A DNA stretch of 64,000 nt from Calothrix sp. FI2-JRJ7 (GTDB lineage Bacteria > Cyanobacteriota > Cyanobacteriia > Cyanobacteriales > Nostocaceae), in assembly GCA_019359675.1 (NCBI GenBank), contig JAHHGX010000069.1, positions 124,001-188,000 on the forward strand, written 5' to 3'. The notes beneath the pieces are model-generated. The model did not search any database, was not told where the DNA came from, and saw only the letters and a list, made by a program, of their open reading frames with translations. Both the position numbers and the translations under genes were made by a program. Of the stretch, positions 36,628 to 46,219 are shown piece by piece (the first letter of the stretch is position 1; every line of letters begins with the position of its first letter).

Positions 36628-37881
36628 ATGGTCATGAAAATTCTTATTTCAGCCTACTCCTGTGAACCAGGCAGAGGTTCCGAACGTGGTGTTGGTTGGA
36701 ACGTCGCGCGTGAAGCTGCTAAATACCACGAAGTTTGGGTTCTAACGCGACCAGACGAAAGCAAGGAAGCAATTGAAGCTGAACTTGCACGCAACCCAGT
36801 GCCCAATCTACATTTTGTTTATTTTACTATTCCTTTGTTAGGTGGTCTCTGGCGCCTGGGTTCCAACGGTGCCATGCAAATCCATTACTACCTGTGGCAA
36901 ATTCAAGCTTACTTCGTTGCACGGCACCTACATAGCGAAATCGGCTTTGACTTGATGCATCATGTTACGTTTGTCAAATATTCAAACCCTTGTTTTCTAT
37001 CTTTATTGCCTGTACCTCTTGTTTGGGGACCAGTCGGTGGTGGAGAAACAACTCCCAAGCCTTTTTGGCGTGATTTTAGTTTGCGTGCAAAAGTTTATGA
37101 AACCGCGCGCGACTTAGCACGTTTTATAGGAGAGCTAGACCCATTTGTACATGTTACAGCTAAACGCAGCGCTGTAGTTCGAGCCACAACCAAGGATACG
37201 GCGAATCGAATCTATAAAATGGGAGTATCCAAGGTACATATTACTCCAGAGTCAGGTTTAACTGAGGAAGAAATTACTTATCTTACCCAGTATAAAATGC
37301 CTGAAGCTTCCCGTGTCAGATTTATCAGCATGGGTAGATTGCTGCACTGGAAAGGCTTTCATTTAGGTATACGCGCTTTTGCTGCATCGAATATCCCAAA
37401 TGCAGAATTTTGGGTTGTTGGTGATGGACCAGAATTTCAAAGACTCCAAGACTTAGCCAAAAGCTTGGGTATTGCTGAAAAAGTTAAGTTTTGGGGCAGA
37501 CTAACGCGCGAGGAAACTTTAGAAAAACTTGGACAATGTCACGCACTAGTTCATCCTAGTCTACATGATTCCGGTGGATGGGTATGTATCGAAGCAATGG
37601 CAACTGGGCGCCCGGTAATTTGCCTTGATTTAGGAGGACCCGCAGTACAAGTAACTAAAGACACAGGTTTTAAAATTCCGGCAATAAATCCGGAGCAGGC
37701 AATAGATGGTTTGTCTAAAGCTATGGCGACTCTTGCTTTTGACTCGAAATTAAGGCTGCAAATGGGGCTATTGGGACAGAAGTTGGTTAGAGAAACTTAC
37801 AGTTTAGAAGCTCAGGGTAAAAACCTAGCTCAGGTTTATCAAGAAGTTGCATCCTATAAAATACCTACAGGTGTTGTATGA
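36628..37881 (+). CDS. GT4 family glycosyltransferase
   Basis: 417 residues. N-terminus KILISAYSCEPGRGSERGVG is typical of a GT4 subfamily common in cyanobacteria and Bacteroidetes. Other markers: HHVTFVKYSNPCFL, VWGPVGGGETTP, FISMGRLLHWKGFHLGIRAF, and HDSGGWVCIEAMATGRPVIC. Two ATGs are two codons apart (36628, 36634); the first is taken. Overlaps the next gene by four bases (ATGA). Confidence 0.93.
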   Translation: MVMKILISAYSCEPGRGSERGVGWNVAREAAKYHEVWVLTRPDESKEAIEAELARNPVPNLHFVYFTIPLLGGLWRLGSNGAMQIHYYLWQIQAYFVARHLHSEIGFDLMHHVTFVKYSNPCFLSLLPVPLVWGPVGGGETTPKPFWRDFSLRAKVYETARDLARFIGELDPFVHVTAKRSAVVRATTKDTANRIYKMGVSKVHITPESGLTEEEITYLTQYKMPEASRVRFISMGRLLHWKGFHLGIRAFAASNIPNAEFWVVGDGPEFQRLQDLAKSLGIAEKVKFWGRLTREETLEKLGQCHALVHPSLHDSGGWVCIEAMATGRPVICLDLGGPAVQVTKDTGFKIPAINPEQAIDGLSKAMATLAFDSKLRLQMGLLGQKLVRETYSLEAQGKNLAQVYQEVASYKIPTGVV

Positions 37882-38924
37882 AAAACAAACTATTGCTTGT
37901 AACGTTTCCAGTAGACTTGGGCAGTACCACATATGCTACAAGATTAATCAATACATTTGATAATTATGTAGATTTACAGGTTTATTCTTTCAAATCTCAA
38001 ACAAAAGAGCATACTTCTTCTAAATTAGATTATGCTCAAATTTTTATTAAAAGGCTGCTCAACTCACATCATCTTCAGCAAGTAGTTAGAAAAGCTCAAC
38101 GAGAAGGTAGAAAGGTATTATTTCAGGGAGTAACTCCTGCTTTATTTGCCTACCCCGCAATTCCAAAAAATAGTAGCTATATAGTTACTGACTGGACAAG
38201 AAAGCTGTACGAACCAATTTTAAATCAAAAATTTTCTTCTCGGTTCCAAACATTTATTCATAAAACAGTTCTGAACTCACAAAAAACTATACTTTGTTTA
38301 ACTCATGCTGTCCAAGAGCAAATATTAAAGGATTACCAAGTTTCAGCTAGTAAGCTTAAAAAGGCAAAAGTCCCATTTGACTTTGATCTGAAATGGTTTA
38401 CCCCTAGCCCCAAGCGTACAGATGACGAAGTAAGAATTCTTTTTGTAGGTGGCAGACTTTCTTACAAAGGTGGTGATGTTTTAGTTGATTGGTTTAGAAA
38501 AAATAATTATCCCAACTTAAAGCTAACATTAGTAACTAAAGATAAAATTAGCGCTCATCCAAATATCAAAGTGGAAACTGATCTAAACTACGGTGAACAG
38601 GCACATGCGGAAGTATTTAAAAATCACGATATTTTTGTTCTTCCTACAGTCTGTGATGCCTACCCCTCAGTTTTAGGTGAGGCAGCATGTTCTGGACTTG
38701 CACTTCTAACAACCAAACATGCTTTAGGCGCCCCAGAGGTAATACAAAACGGTGTGAATGGTTATATATGTGATGGACGCGAAGACTTATTAAATAAACT
38801 TAACCAATTAGTTCAAGATAAACCTCTGATTGAATCAATGAAGCTTAAAAGCCGAGAAATTATGGAGGAAGTATTTGAGCCAGAATTAGTTCGCAGTGAT
38901 TACTTAAGGATTATTTTTGGATAA
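37878..38924 (+). CDS. GT4-like glycosyltransferase
   Basis: 348 residues. The donor domain shows ILFVGGRLSYKGGDVLVDWF, NHDIFVLPTVCDAYPSVLGE with an acidic residue at the usual site, AACSGLALLTTKHALGAPEV and NGVNGYICDG. The N-terminal half is less typical of GT4. Coupled to the upstream gene by a four-base overlap. A 190-base spacer follows, without a clear gene. Confidence 0.85.
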   Translation: MKNKLLLVTFPVDLGSTTYATRLINTFDNYVDLQVYSFKSQTKEHTSSKLDYAQIFIKRLLNSHHLQQVVRKAQREGRKVLFQGVTPALFAYPAIPKNSSYIVTDWTRKLYEPILNQKFSSRFQTFIHKTVLNSQKTILCLTHAVQEQILKDYQVSASKLKKAKVPFDFDLKWFTPSPKRTDDEVRILFVGGRLSYKGGDVLVDWFRKNNYPNLKLTLVTKDKISAHPNIKVETDLNYGEQAHAEVFKNHDIFVLPTVCDAYPSVLGEAACSGLALLTTKHALGAPEVIQNGVNGYICDGREDLLNKLNQLVQDKPLIESMKLKSREIMEEVFEPELVRSDYLRIIFG

Positions 38925-39115
38925 TTTATCGTTCTTCGGGCTTCGGCTTGAGACAGAAGGAAAGAGTTATTTTACACAAAGCCTCCTGTCTTGCTCAATA
39001 GGGTTTAACAAAACGCCGTCAATAAGCGGCAAAGACATATGGTTGGGGTTTCAATTCCCATTCAATTGACCATAAAAGTCCTCTGCTTTGCTCAGTATTT
39101 GTAAGTTTTAGTAAT

Positions 39116-40273
39116 ATGCATATTTTAATTGCTGCTTTACACCGACCATCTAAACCAACAGGAGTTTGCCGATACGCGGTTAATCTTGCTCAATGTCTTG
39201 CTGATACTGATAAAGTTACGAAAGTTAGCTTAGTAATTGGAGCATGGCAAAAATCATATTTTGAGCAATCATTTAAATTTTCATCAGAAAAAATTAATTT
39301 AATCAGCGTAGATATAAAAAATACTTCTTCATCTAGAAATCTTTGGTTTTTATTTGCATTACCGAAACTAGCTAAACAACTTAATACTGATATTGTGCAT
39401 TTATCATTCCCACTTCCTGTTATTCGTCAACTTTTTGCTTGTCCTGTAGTTGCCACAATTCACGACCTCTACCCATACGAGTTTCCAGAAAATTTTGGTT
39501 ATCCAAACGTTATATTTAATCAAATTTTTCTCAAAATATGTATCAATAACAGCAATGGCTTATCATGCGTGTCTAAAACTACATATCAATCGCTAAAGCA
39601 ATACTTTCATAACATAGATAATAAAAAAATTACTACTGTCATTTACAATGAAGCTGATTTTAGTAATGTCAGCGATAAAAATCCTTTAAATACAACAAAT
39701 TCTCTTATTAATATACCGTTTTTTTTAGCGGTTGCACAACATCGTAAAAATAAAAATTTAGATATTATTATTAAATCATATCACTTATTAAAAGCCAGTA
39801 GTCAAATACATGAATCAACAAAATTAATTCTTGTTGGTAGTCCGGGACCTGAGACTGAAAACCTCAAGCAGCTAATAAGTGCATTATCGCTCGAAGCACA
39901 TGTAGAAATGCTTGCTTCGATTGATGATGAAGAGTTATGCTGGTTGTATAAAAACTGTCAGATGTTGGTTATACCTTCTACAACCGAGGGTTTCTGTTTA
40001 CCTTTAGCTGAAGCCTTATCGGTAGGCGCCAAAGTAGTATGTTCAGATATTCCGATATTTCGAGAAATTGGTAATTCGTCTTGTACGTACTTTCAACTAG
40101 AGGGGGATGGTATCCAAAATTTATCACAAGCTATAATTGACTCATTAGCGCAACCAACTCAAATAGTTGATGCTGATAATCGTTTTTCAAAAGTGCAGCT
40201 ATCTAAGCAATATATAAATTTTTACTCTCAAATTAAGAAAGAAATCTTTTCCCCTCTTGATAAGGGGGGTTAG
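39116..40273 (+). CDS. GT4 family glycosyltransferase
   Basis: 385 residues: MHILIAALHRPSKPTGVCRY, DIVHLSFPLPVI, ATIHDLYPYEFPENFGYPN, SCVSKTTYQSL, FFLAVAQHRKNKNLDIIIKS and STTEGFCLPLAEALSVGAKV. The final residues FSPLDKGG and the stop codon come from a CCCCTCTTGATAAGGGGGG repeat, so the natural end may be altered. Weak ribosome site. Lower GC and more AT-rich codons than the GT4 genes before it. Confidence 0.9.
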   Translation: MHILIAALHRPSKPTGVCRYAVNLAQCLADTDKVTKVSLVIGAWQKSYFEQSFKFSSEKINLISVDIKNTSSSRNLWFLFALPKLAKQLNTDIVHLSFPLPVIRQLFACPVVATIHDLYPYEFPENFGYPNVIFNQIFLKICINNSNGLSCVSKTTYQSLKQYFHNIDNKKITTVIYNEADFSNVSDKNPLNTTNSLINIPFFLAVAQHRKNKNLDIIIKSYHLLKASSQIHESTKLILVGSPGPETENLKQLISALSLEAHVEMLASIDDEELCWLYKNCQMLVIPSTTEGFCLPLAEALSVGAKVVCSDIPIFREIGNSSCTYFQLEGDGIQNLSQAIIDSLAQPTQIVDADNRFSKVQLSKQYINFYSQIKKEIFSPLDKGG

Positions 40274-40278
40274 GGGAG
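40251..40278. repeat. CCCCT...AAGGGGGG repeat, short copy 2
   Basis: CCCCTCTTGATAAGGGGGGT then TAGGGGAG; related to the elements at 11812 and 55455. It overlaps the 3' end of the glycosyltransferase gene and lies just before the polymerase-like gene. Confidence 0.7.
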
Positions 40279-40287
40279 ATTTAAATT

Positions 40288-41718
40288 ATGAATCAACAAC
40301 TACATGTAGAAGAGAAGAAAGGTAGTTTAAAAAACTTAACCTTAATTATTGCTTCATTCGCTAGCGTTTTTTATCCTCGGGTTCTAGATACTATTGGTGT
40401 TCCTTCTGCTATTAACTTTGTTCATTTTCTTATTGTACCATTCACATTTGGAGTGGCAATATTTACAACTACGGTTAAAAACAAAAAGCAAATTAATATT
40501 ACATGGGAAATAACTATAGGTTGTCTACTATTTTTTGGCGCAAACCTTGGCAGCGCGCTTTTAAATCGCGCAGGAGTTATTAATGTATTTTTAGAGTTTG
40601 TTCTGCTAACTGAACCTTATATGCTACTTTTGGCAATCATTTGTTTGCCATTATCTGAAGCTCATATTGCCAAGTTAAGAAGTTGGCTTTTAATTTCTGC
40701 GGTGATTAATTTAGTCTTAGCTATTGCTCAGTATTTTCTGCTAATCACTGGGATTCTTCGAGTTACTAGCATGTCATTAGCAGATAATATTCAGGGAGTA
40801 TTTTATTTAACAGGTGCTGGCAATTACGTATCAGTATCGGTATCAATTGCTGTTGCTTTATATTATTTATTTGATGCCAAAAAAGTTTCTATAGGGTTTC
40901 GATTATTTTGGTTATTAGCATCTTTCTACCAGCTACTCGTTTCTGACTCTAAACAAATACTTATAGTATTTGTTCTTGCATGGGGTCTATTAGTACTAAC
41001 AAAATATGATAAAATTGATAAACTTCTATTTTATATTGTTGCTTTTACGCTGTCTTTAACAGCATTTCTTTGGGCAGTTGAAAATGTAGACTTTAAAGGT
41101 TTAGATGCTTTTAAATACTGGTTTGGCCGAACTGAACTGTATGGACCAGATGGTGAAGCAGTTAATGCCAAAATGGCAGGGGCTACTATTATTATTTCAT
41201 ATTTTAAAACTCCTTTGAACTGGTTGTTTGGTCTTGGACCAGGTCACACAGTTGGACGAGTAGGAGGGTGGATACTCAGAGATTATGCACCTTTATTAGC
41301 TCCATTAAAACCCACTATTCATCCAGCAACGCAAGAAATTTGGAATGCATTAAATTCAAATTGGCTGGTATTAGAGTCATCAATGTTTGCTCCTATTTTT
41401 ACCTGGGTTGGTTTGTGGGGAGACTTAGGCTTTTTAGGTGTAGGAGCTTATTGCTTTCTTGCTGCTGTTACTTGGCAGCGTCTTTGTAAAGACGACCTTT
41501 CCAAGCTGTTAATGTTAACGATGTTAGTTTATGGTTTCATTTTTACTCAAGTCGAAGAACCCGGTCAATCGCTAACTGTAGCACTAATGATTGGACTGCA
41601 ATGGCATCAACGACAAAACCGTAGACTCGCGCGTTTTGCTGATTCGGCGCCATCTTCTGATTTTGAGCCTAAAGTAGCGAGTACTCCTTTATACGTTAAG
41701 CCGACCAAGCGACGCTAA
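40288..41718 (+). CDS. polytopic membrane protein, Wzy/O-antigen-ligase-like
   Basis: 476 residues with about ten hydrophobic helices and a large soluble loop near residues 270-365 (FGRTELYGPDGEAVNAKMAG, TIHPATQEIWNALNSNWLVL), the layout of Wzy polymerases and WaaL ligases. Such enzymes join or transfer lipid-linked glycan units on the periplasmic side. Sequence is too divergent to tell polymerase from ligase. Last gene of the plus-strand locus; a hairpin follows and the neighbour is convergent. Confidence 0.75.
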   Translation: MNQQLHVEEKKGSLKNLTLIIASFASVFYPRVLDTIGVPSAINFVHFLIVPFTFGVAIFTTTVKNKKQINITWEITIGCLLFFGANLGSALLNRAGVINVFLEFVLLTEPYMLLLAIICLPLSEAHIAKLRSWLLISAVINLVLAIAQYFLLITGILRVTSMSLADNIQGVFYLTGAGNYVSVSVSIAVALYYLFDAKKVSIGFRLFWLLASFYQLLVSDSKQILIVFVLAWGLLVLTKYDKIDKLLFYIVAFTLSLTAFLWAVENVDFKGLDAFKYWFGRTELYGPDGEAVNAKMAGATIIISYFKTPLNWLFGLGPGHTVGRVGGWILRDYAPLLAPLKPTIHPATQEIWNALNSNWLVLESSMFAPIFTWVGLWGDLGFLGVGAYCFLAAVTWQRLCKDDLSKLLMLTMLVYGFIFTQVEEPGQSLTVALMIGLQWHQRQNRRLARFADSAPSSDFEPKVASTPLYVKPTKRR

Positions 41719-41726
41719 TACAACAA

Positions 41727-41762
41727 AGGGGGCAAAGGATAGTTTATCTTTCCTTTACCCCT
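41727..41762. terminator. imperfect hairpin between convergent genes
   Basis: AGGGGGCAAAGGA pairs with TCCTTTACCCCT (one small bulge) between the polymerase-like gene and the nucleotidyltransferase gene, whose stops lie at 41718 and 41792. ATATTTTT follows on the plus strand. Confidence 0.6.
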
Positions 41763-41791
41763 AGATATTTTTGAAATCACGAAAAGTTTTG

Positions 41792-42907
41792 TTAGGCTTC
41801 CAAGCTATTACTCCAATTCCATTTATCAGGATGTACCAACCAATCAATAAATGATTGTAAATACATTGCTTTATCTTGCCAGCGCTCTCTAGCTTGAATG
41901 TGGTAAAATGTAGTACCCATGAACTTAGCAGATGCATTTTCTGGTCTAAATAGTTGTGTTCCAACCTCATTAGCTAATGTAGATATTTGTGATTCAGCCT
42001 GAATTTGCTGCAATACGAATTGAGGTAAAACAATTTCCATTAACTCGCTAGCTAAGAATAAGCCAAGAAATAGCATTCTTCGACAACCTAACGAAGAAGC
42101 AAAACTAATCGTTTTATCCCAATCTATATCATGGCGCCGAATTAATTCAGCAATATCACAAATCCAGCCTAAGCGTTCCCAACAATGTCGCGAACCGTGA
42201 ACGCATAAAATTGGCAACCAGTAATCGAGTGGTAAACTATTTACAGTTCTACCTGCAAACGTATATGGTTTAAGGTACTTCCAAAAGTGTTTAGGTTCGA
42301 TGAAGGATGAAAATCTGGGGGTTATTCTCCAGTGAATTTCAATCAAAGCCTTTTTGTCGTAATCAATAAAGTCATAAGTATGCTCGCGTTTAGATTTGAA
42401 ATACGCTATTTCTTGAGCTTCAGTTAATTCTGCTTCGCGTTTGTATCCCAAATCAAGCAATAATTGCTTAACTTTAAGGATATCAGGTAGTTGTACAATA
42501 ATATCTAAATCCCCACCTTGCCGCATCGCTAAATTTCCATACACCGAATTAGCCAGTACAGGACCCTTGTAAGGAACGGCTGTAATACCATTGGCTTCGA
42601 GTGATGCCAAGATTTTGAGTAGTTCTGCGGTTAAAAATAAATGTCGTTGAGCATTTGTTTGGAAAAGACTGCGAAATGTCTCTCGCAGTTCTTGAGGTGC
42701 TGCATCACCCGCAATCGTGTTTAAGCTGGTGTGGACAAGCGGCATTACCTTATGCTTTACTGCCATTTGCACAAATTGCTCCCAGTTAATATCACTTAAG
42801 AGCAAATCTTTGATTCTATATAGAGATTCATCATCGCGAGATGTACGCGCGCTTCTGACGAGTAACTCAAATTCTTTAGAAATATTTTGACCTAGTAGGT
42901 TTGGCAT
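41792..42907 (-). CDS. nucleotidyltransferase of the PF14907 type, lasso cluster tailoring candidate
   Basis: 371 residues. The nucleotidyltransferase signature is near residue 131: VPYKGPVLAN then LAMRQGGDLDIIVQ, giving the GG-x-DxD-type metal site, followed by LLLDLGYKRE and a helical C-terminal half (HDIDWDKTISFASSLGCRRM). In pseudomycoidin-type lasso clusters a protein of this kind works after a kinase and adds hexoses to the phosphorylated peptide end; that is family knowledge, not shown here. Last gene of the minus-strand operon, 113 bases behind the exporter. Confidence 0.8.
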   Translation of the reverse strand: MPNLLGQNISKEFELLVRSARTSRDDESLYRIKDLLLSDINWEQFVQMAVKHKVMPLVHTSLNTIAGDAAPQELRETFRSLFQTNAQRHLFLTAELLKILASLEANGITAVPYKGPVLANSVYGNLAMRQGGDLDIIVQLPDILKVKQLLLDLGYKREAELTEAQEIAYFKSKREHTYDFIDYDKKALIEIHWRITPRFSSFIEPKHFWKYLKPYTFAGRTVNSLPLDYWLPILCVHGSRHCWERLGWICDIAELIRRHDIDWDKTISFASSLGCRRMLFLGLFLASELMEIVLPQFVLQQIQAESQISTLANEVGTQLFRPENASAKFMGTTFYHIQARERWQDKAMYLQSFIDWLVHPDKWNWSNSLEA

Positions 42908-43020
42908 TTTTCTTTACGGGTCGTATATGTATAATTAATTATTAAGTGGGGAGCATCTGCTTAAATTCTGTTATTTTACTTATACGCGCGCATCGCACTC
43001 GGTAGAACTAATAGCGTGTC

Positions 43021-44841
43021 TTAGAGTTGATATTGCTGCGCTTGGGTTTCAAATAAGAATGCATAACTTCCACCCAATTTCATCAGTTGTTCATGTGTTC
43101 CACTTTCTACAATCGAGCCAGCTGACATTACGTAAATTCTATCAGCCATTTTTACTGTTGATAGACGATGGCTAATTAAAATTGCTGCCTGATTTTTGAT
43201 TAACTGACGGAATTTTTCAAATACTTCATACTCAGCTTTTGGGTCCATTGCACTTGTAGGTTCATCGAGGACGATGACTTGAGAGTCACGTAAAAAAGCG
43301 CGCGCTAAGGCGATTTTTTGCCACTGACCAATACTTAATTCTTCGCCCTTGTCAAATAATTTACCTAAAATGGTGTCATAACCTTGGGGTAGTTTTGTAA
43401 TCACATCATCGGCGCCACTTCGACGTGCTGCATTAATAATACTTTCGCGTTGCGCTGGTAAATCAATATTACCCATCCAAATATTATCTTGTGCCGAGAA
43501 ATGATATTTAGCATAATCTTGAAAAATCACGCTAACTTCTCGGCGTAAATCTGCTATTTTAAAGTCACGTAAATCAATTCCATCAATGGTAATGCTACCT
43601 GCTGTCGGGTCATATAATCGACAAAGGAGCTTAATTAATGACGTTTTGCCAGAACCATTTTCACCTACCAGTGCTATCACTTCTCCTGGCTTTACAGTCA
43701 AATTAATATCTTTTAGCGCCACACGAGTAGTAGTAGAGTATTGAAAACTGACATTTTTAAATATAATGCCACCCTGCATTGGTTGGGGAAGAGGTACAGG
43801 ATGTGAAGGTTCAATTAATGTAGGTTTGAGGTCGAGAAATTCATAGAGATTTGCAAGGAATAAATTGTCTTCATATAGGGCTGATACACTAGTCAGCAAG
43901 CTTTTAATGTCATTTTGTCCTCGTTGTAATGCTTGGTAATATAAAACTAAATCACCCAAGCGTAGGACACCTTGAATAGTTTGATAAATAATAAAGGCAA
44001 AAACACCAAACAGAAAAATTGCAGCTACAGCTTGAGCCGCAAAATTTGCGATAGACCTACCAGTATCAATTTTTAAACTTTCTTTATATATTTGTCGTCG
44101 TATACGAAGAAACCATTCACTAAAATAAGAACCTAAATTAAACAGGCGAATTTCTTTAGCAAACTGGTCGGATGTTAACATCCAAGCTAAATACATAGCT
44201 TGCCTTTCTTGAGGAGTTTTTTTACGCTGCCAACGATACATGACACCAGAATATTTTACCTTTACTACCATTGCTGGTAAAGCACTAAGAAACAAAATAC
44301 CAACAATCCCCCAATGTAAAGATAGCAGCAACCCTACCATTCCTACTAAAGAAATACTACTCTGACCTACCTGCGCTAAACGATTTAAAATTTGCGGTGG
44401 TCGGTAAGGAGCTTCTTGTTGCGCGCGCTGTAGTGTATCGTAGTAACGGGGATTCTCGTAATATTCCAGGTCTGCCTCAACTGATTTGGCATTAATAATG
44501 CCCTGCATGTAGTCAGTTACCAGTCGAGAATGGGCAGTATTGACAAGTTCTGTGAGAGAGTTGCAGAAGCTTGACAACAGGGTGACAGCACCAGTTACAG
44601 CAACTAATAATAATACTTGCTCAAAAGCTGCAGCTTTATCAACAGCATTAAGACTAGCAGCGACTGTATCTACAATTATTTTTGCTAAATAAATTGTGAC
44701 TAAGGGTAATACACCTTGAATTACTAGCAAAACTACGCGCGCTATCGTCCATCTAGGACTGCTTTGCCATACTAAGCGCAATGCAGGCACAAAGCGAAAA
44801 GTTTTCTGAATTTTTAGTTTAAATTTTTTGCCTACTTGCAT
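43021..44841 (-). CDS. ABC exporter with fused permease and ATPase (lasso peptide D protein candidate)
   Basis: 606 residues. Five or six hydrophobic helices lie in residues about 33-300, and the ATPase domain has Walker A GENGSGKT (393-400), signature LSIGQ (502-506, Ile for the usual Gly), Walker B VIVLDEPTS (522-530) and switch His in ILISHRLSTVK. No N-terminal peptidase domain, as expected when the leader is cut by a separate B protein. In lasso clusters such a protein exports the peptide and gives self-immunity. Position between kinase and nucleotidyltransferase genes on one strand supports that role. Confidence 0.9.
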   Translation of the reverse strand: MQVGKKFKLKIQKTFRFVPALRLVWQSSPRWTIARVVLLVIQGVLPLVTIYLAKIIVDTVAASLNAVDKAAAFEQVLLLVAVTGAVTLLSSFCNSLTELVNTAHSRLVTDYMQGIINAKSVEADLEYYENPRYYDTLQRAQQEAPYRPPQILNRLAQVGQSSISLVGMVGLLLSLHWGIVGILFLSALPAMVVKVKYSGVMYRWQRKKTPQERQAMYLAWMLTSDQFAKEIRLFNLGSYFSEWFLRIRRQIYKESLKIDTGRSIANFAAQAVAAIFLFGVFAFIIYQTIQGVLRLGDLVLYYQALQRGQNDIKSLLTSVSALYEDNLFLANLYEFLDLKPTLIEPSHPVPLPQPMQGGIIFKNVSFQYSTTTRVALKDINLTVKPGEVIALVGENGSGKTSLIKLLCRLYDPTAGSITIDGIDLRDFKIADLRREVSVIFQDYAKYHFSAQDNIWMGNIDLPAQRESIINAARRSGADDVITKLPQGYDTILGKLFDKGEELSIGQWQKIALARAFLRDSQVIVLDEPTSAMDPKAEYEVFEKFRQLIKNQAAILISHRLSTVKMADRIYVMSAGSIVESGTHEQLMKLGGSYAFLFETQAQQYQL

Positions 44842-44913
44842 CGTTGAAATTTAATTAAAAACATAAATAGAGAAATGAAGTTAAAAAGGGAAATAAAAAT
44901 ACTTCGTTATTAT

Positions 44914-45867
44914 CTAAGTCGCGTATGCCTGTAAGTTAATTTTATTTGCATCAAATGTAGTTTTAATAATTGGCGTCACAGCATCCGTCTTATTATCTTC
45001 TTCATTCATTTTTGCAATATCATCTTCAACTAACTTAACAAGTTTTGGTAAATCTTCTAAAGAAGGCTTGCGAATAAAGCGACAAAATCTCACACTTTTA
45101 ATAAGTTCGCTACAATATTGTAAATGTTCAGTAATAAATTTGTCCTCGGTAATTGTGTTAATAGCACGAGTATGACGCACAAGCTCTATAAAAGCTTCTT
45201 GTTGTTTTACACTAGTAATTTTGTGTTCATCTCCTTTACCTAGTATATAAAGTTGTTGTAGCTGAATCGGTTCTTTTTGAAAACCACTAGAAAGTTTATA
45301 AGCAACTTTATATGAATTTTTAGAAACAGGTAATAAGCTTTTGGTATTTTGTCCTAAAGAAGTTGCAGCATCTTTACAAAGTTTAAATTGAGGATAACTA
45401 GGAAAAACAAAAGCTTTATCTTTTTCAATTTTAATAGGTAATACATCGTCTGTTAAAACATTGTAGCCATGAGTATGAAATGTTGTTACCAAAGTGGACT
45501 TTCCCCAACCAGAACCACCTATAAATGCGACACCTTTATTATTAATGTCAACACAACTAGCATGTAAAACTAAAAATCCTCTTTGTCGCAATAATACACA
45601 AAGCACAGGACCCAAAACTACTATGCGAAGCAGAGCTTCATCAACGCCTGGTAAAGGATTAATTACAATTTCTCGCCCATCACGAATTAAAAATTCGCCT
45701 ACTTCTGGTACTTCTCCGACAAGAAGATTATTTTCTTGTTTAGTTTTAGGAAAACTACCGACTTTACTAAAGCTTATTGTTACATCTGCTTCTGCCTGAC
45801 TTTCTGTTAATTCGGGAAACTCTAATTCAGAAGCAATACATAAGTTAAAAGCGTGATAATATTTCAT
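44914..45867 (-). CDS. HPr-kinase-like protein of the lasso peptide cluster
   Basis: 317 residues. The kinase core has LHASCV (101-106), Walker A GGSGWGKST (117-125), and LTDDVLPI (138-145) with the Asp pair of HprK-like P-loop kinases. Lasso-cluster relatives (such as the paeninodin kinase) phosphorylate the hydroxyl of a C-terminal Ser. A tail of about 40 residues after ELIKSVRFCRFIRKPSLEDL is polar and atypical. The start ATG begins 353 bases after the end of the precursor gene, across a hairpin-rich spacer. The precursor here lacks a C-terminal Ser, so the target is uncertain. Confidence 0.85.
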   Translation of the reverse strand: MKYYHAFNLCIASELEFPELTESQAEADVTISFSKVGSFPKTKQENNLLVGEVPEVGEFLIRDGREIVINPLPGVDEALLRIVVLGPVLCVLLRQRGFLVLHASCVDINNKGVAFIGGSGWGKSTLVTTFHTHGYNVLTDDVLPIKIEKDKAFVFPSYPQFKLCKDAATSLGQNTKSLLPVSKNSYKVAYKLSSGFQKEPIQLQQLYILGKGDEHKITSVKQQEAFIELVRHTRAINTITEDKFITEHLQYCSELIKSVRFCRFIRKPSLEDLPKLVKLVEDDIAKMNEEDNKTDAVTPIIKTTFDANKINLQAYAT

Positions 45868-46219
45868 GTTTATATTAAGTTATTTTTTGAAAACATTAGG
45901 ATTAAAAGATGTCTAATAATCTGCCCTTATTAAACAAAAATATAATATTTTGAATGAAGAAGTTAGATATAAGTGCCGAAGTTGGGCGATTGGTGGGGGA
46001 TTTAATCCGCCACCAATTGTAGAGCATGAATCTACGGTTTGGCTCTTGGACTTGAACCCGTTTGATCAGAAGAAAGAAGACTTCTTCCTTCTTCCAAGAG
46101 GGCGAGCGTTAATTCTCCCCATCTTCAATAGGGGAGAATTAACCCCAAGTTAAAGTAGATTATAGTCTACCCTACAGAAATAAGATTTTTCCTTTTTAGA
46201 GTAAAAATCTATTCTGAGA
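45868..46219 (-). other. hairpin-rich spacer between lasso precursor and kinase genes
   Basis: At least four inverted repeats: ATTGGTGG/CCACCAAT (45989-46017); CTCTTGGA/TCCAAGAG (46043-46100) enclosing GAAGAAAGAAGA/CTTCTTCCTTCTTC; the strong stem at 46109-46142; and GTAGATTATAGTCTAC (46155-46170). They can fold in the transcript just behind the precursor and may reduce read-through into the downstream genes or protect the precursor mRNA. Confidence 0.65.
46109..46142 (-). terminator. strong hairpin after the lasso precursor gene
   Basis: TTAATTCTCCCC pairs perfectly with GGGGAGAATTAA (12 base pairs, 10-base loop). No long T-run follows on the minus strand, so it may be an RNA-stabilising or partially terminating hairpin. 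Confidence 0.6.

Noticed and set aside
39046-39069. GTTTCAATTCCCATTCAATT as a CRISPR repeat
   Set aside because: Single occurrence, no array and no cas genes within the window.
45950-46153. 67-codon plus-strand frame between lasso precursor and kinase
   Set aside because: It runs antisense through stacked inverted repeats and has no ribosome site or family resemblance.
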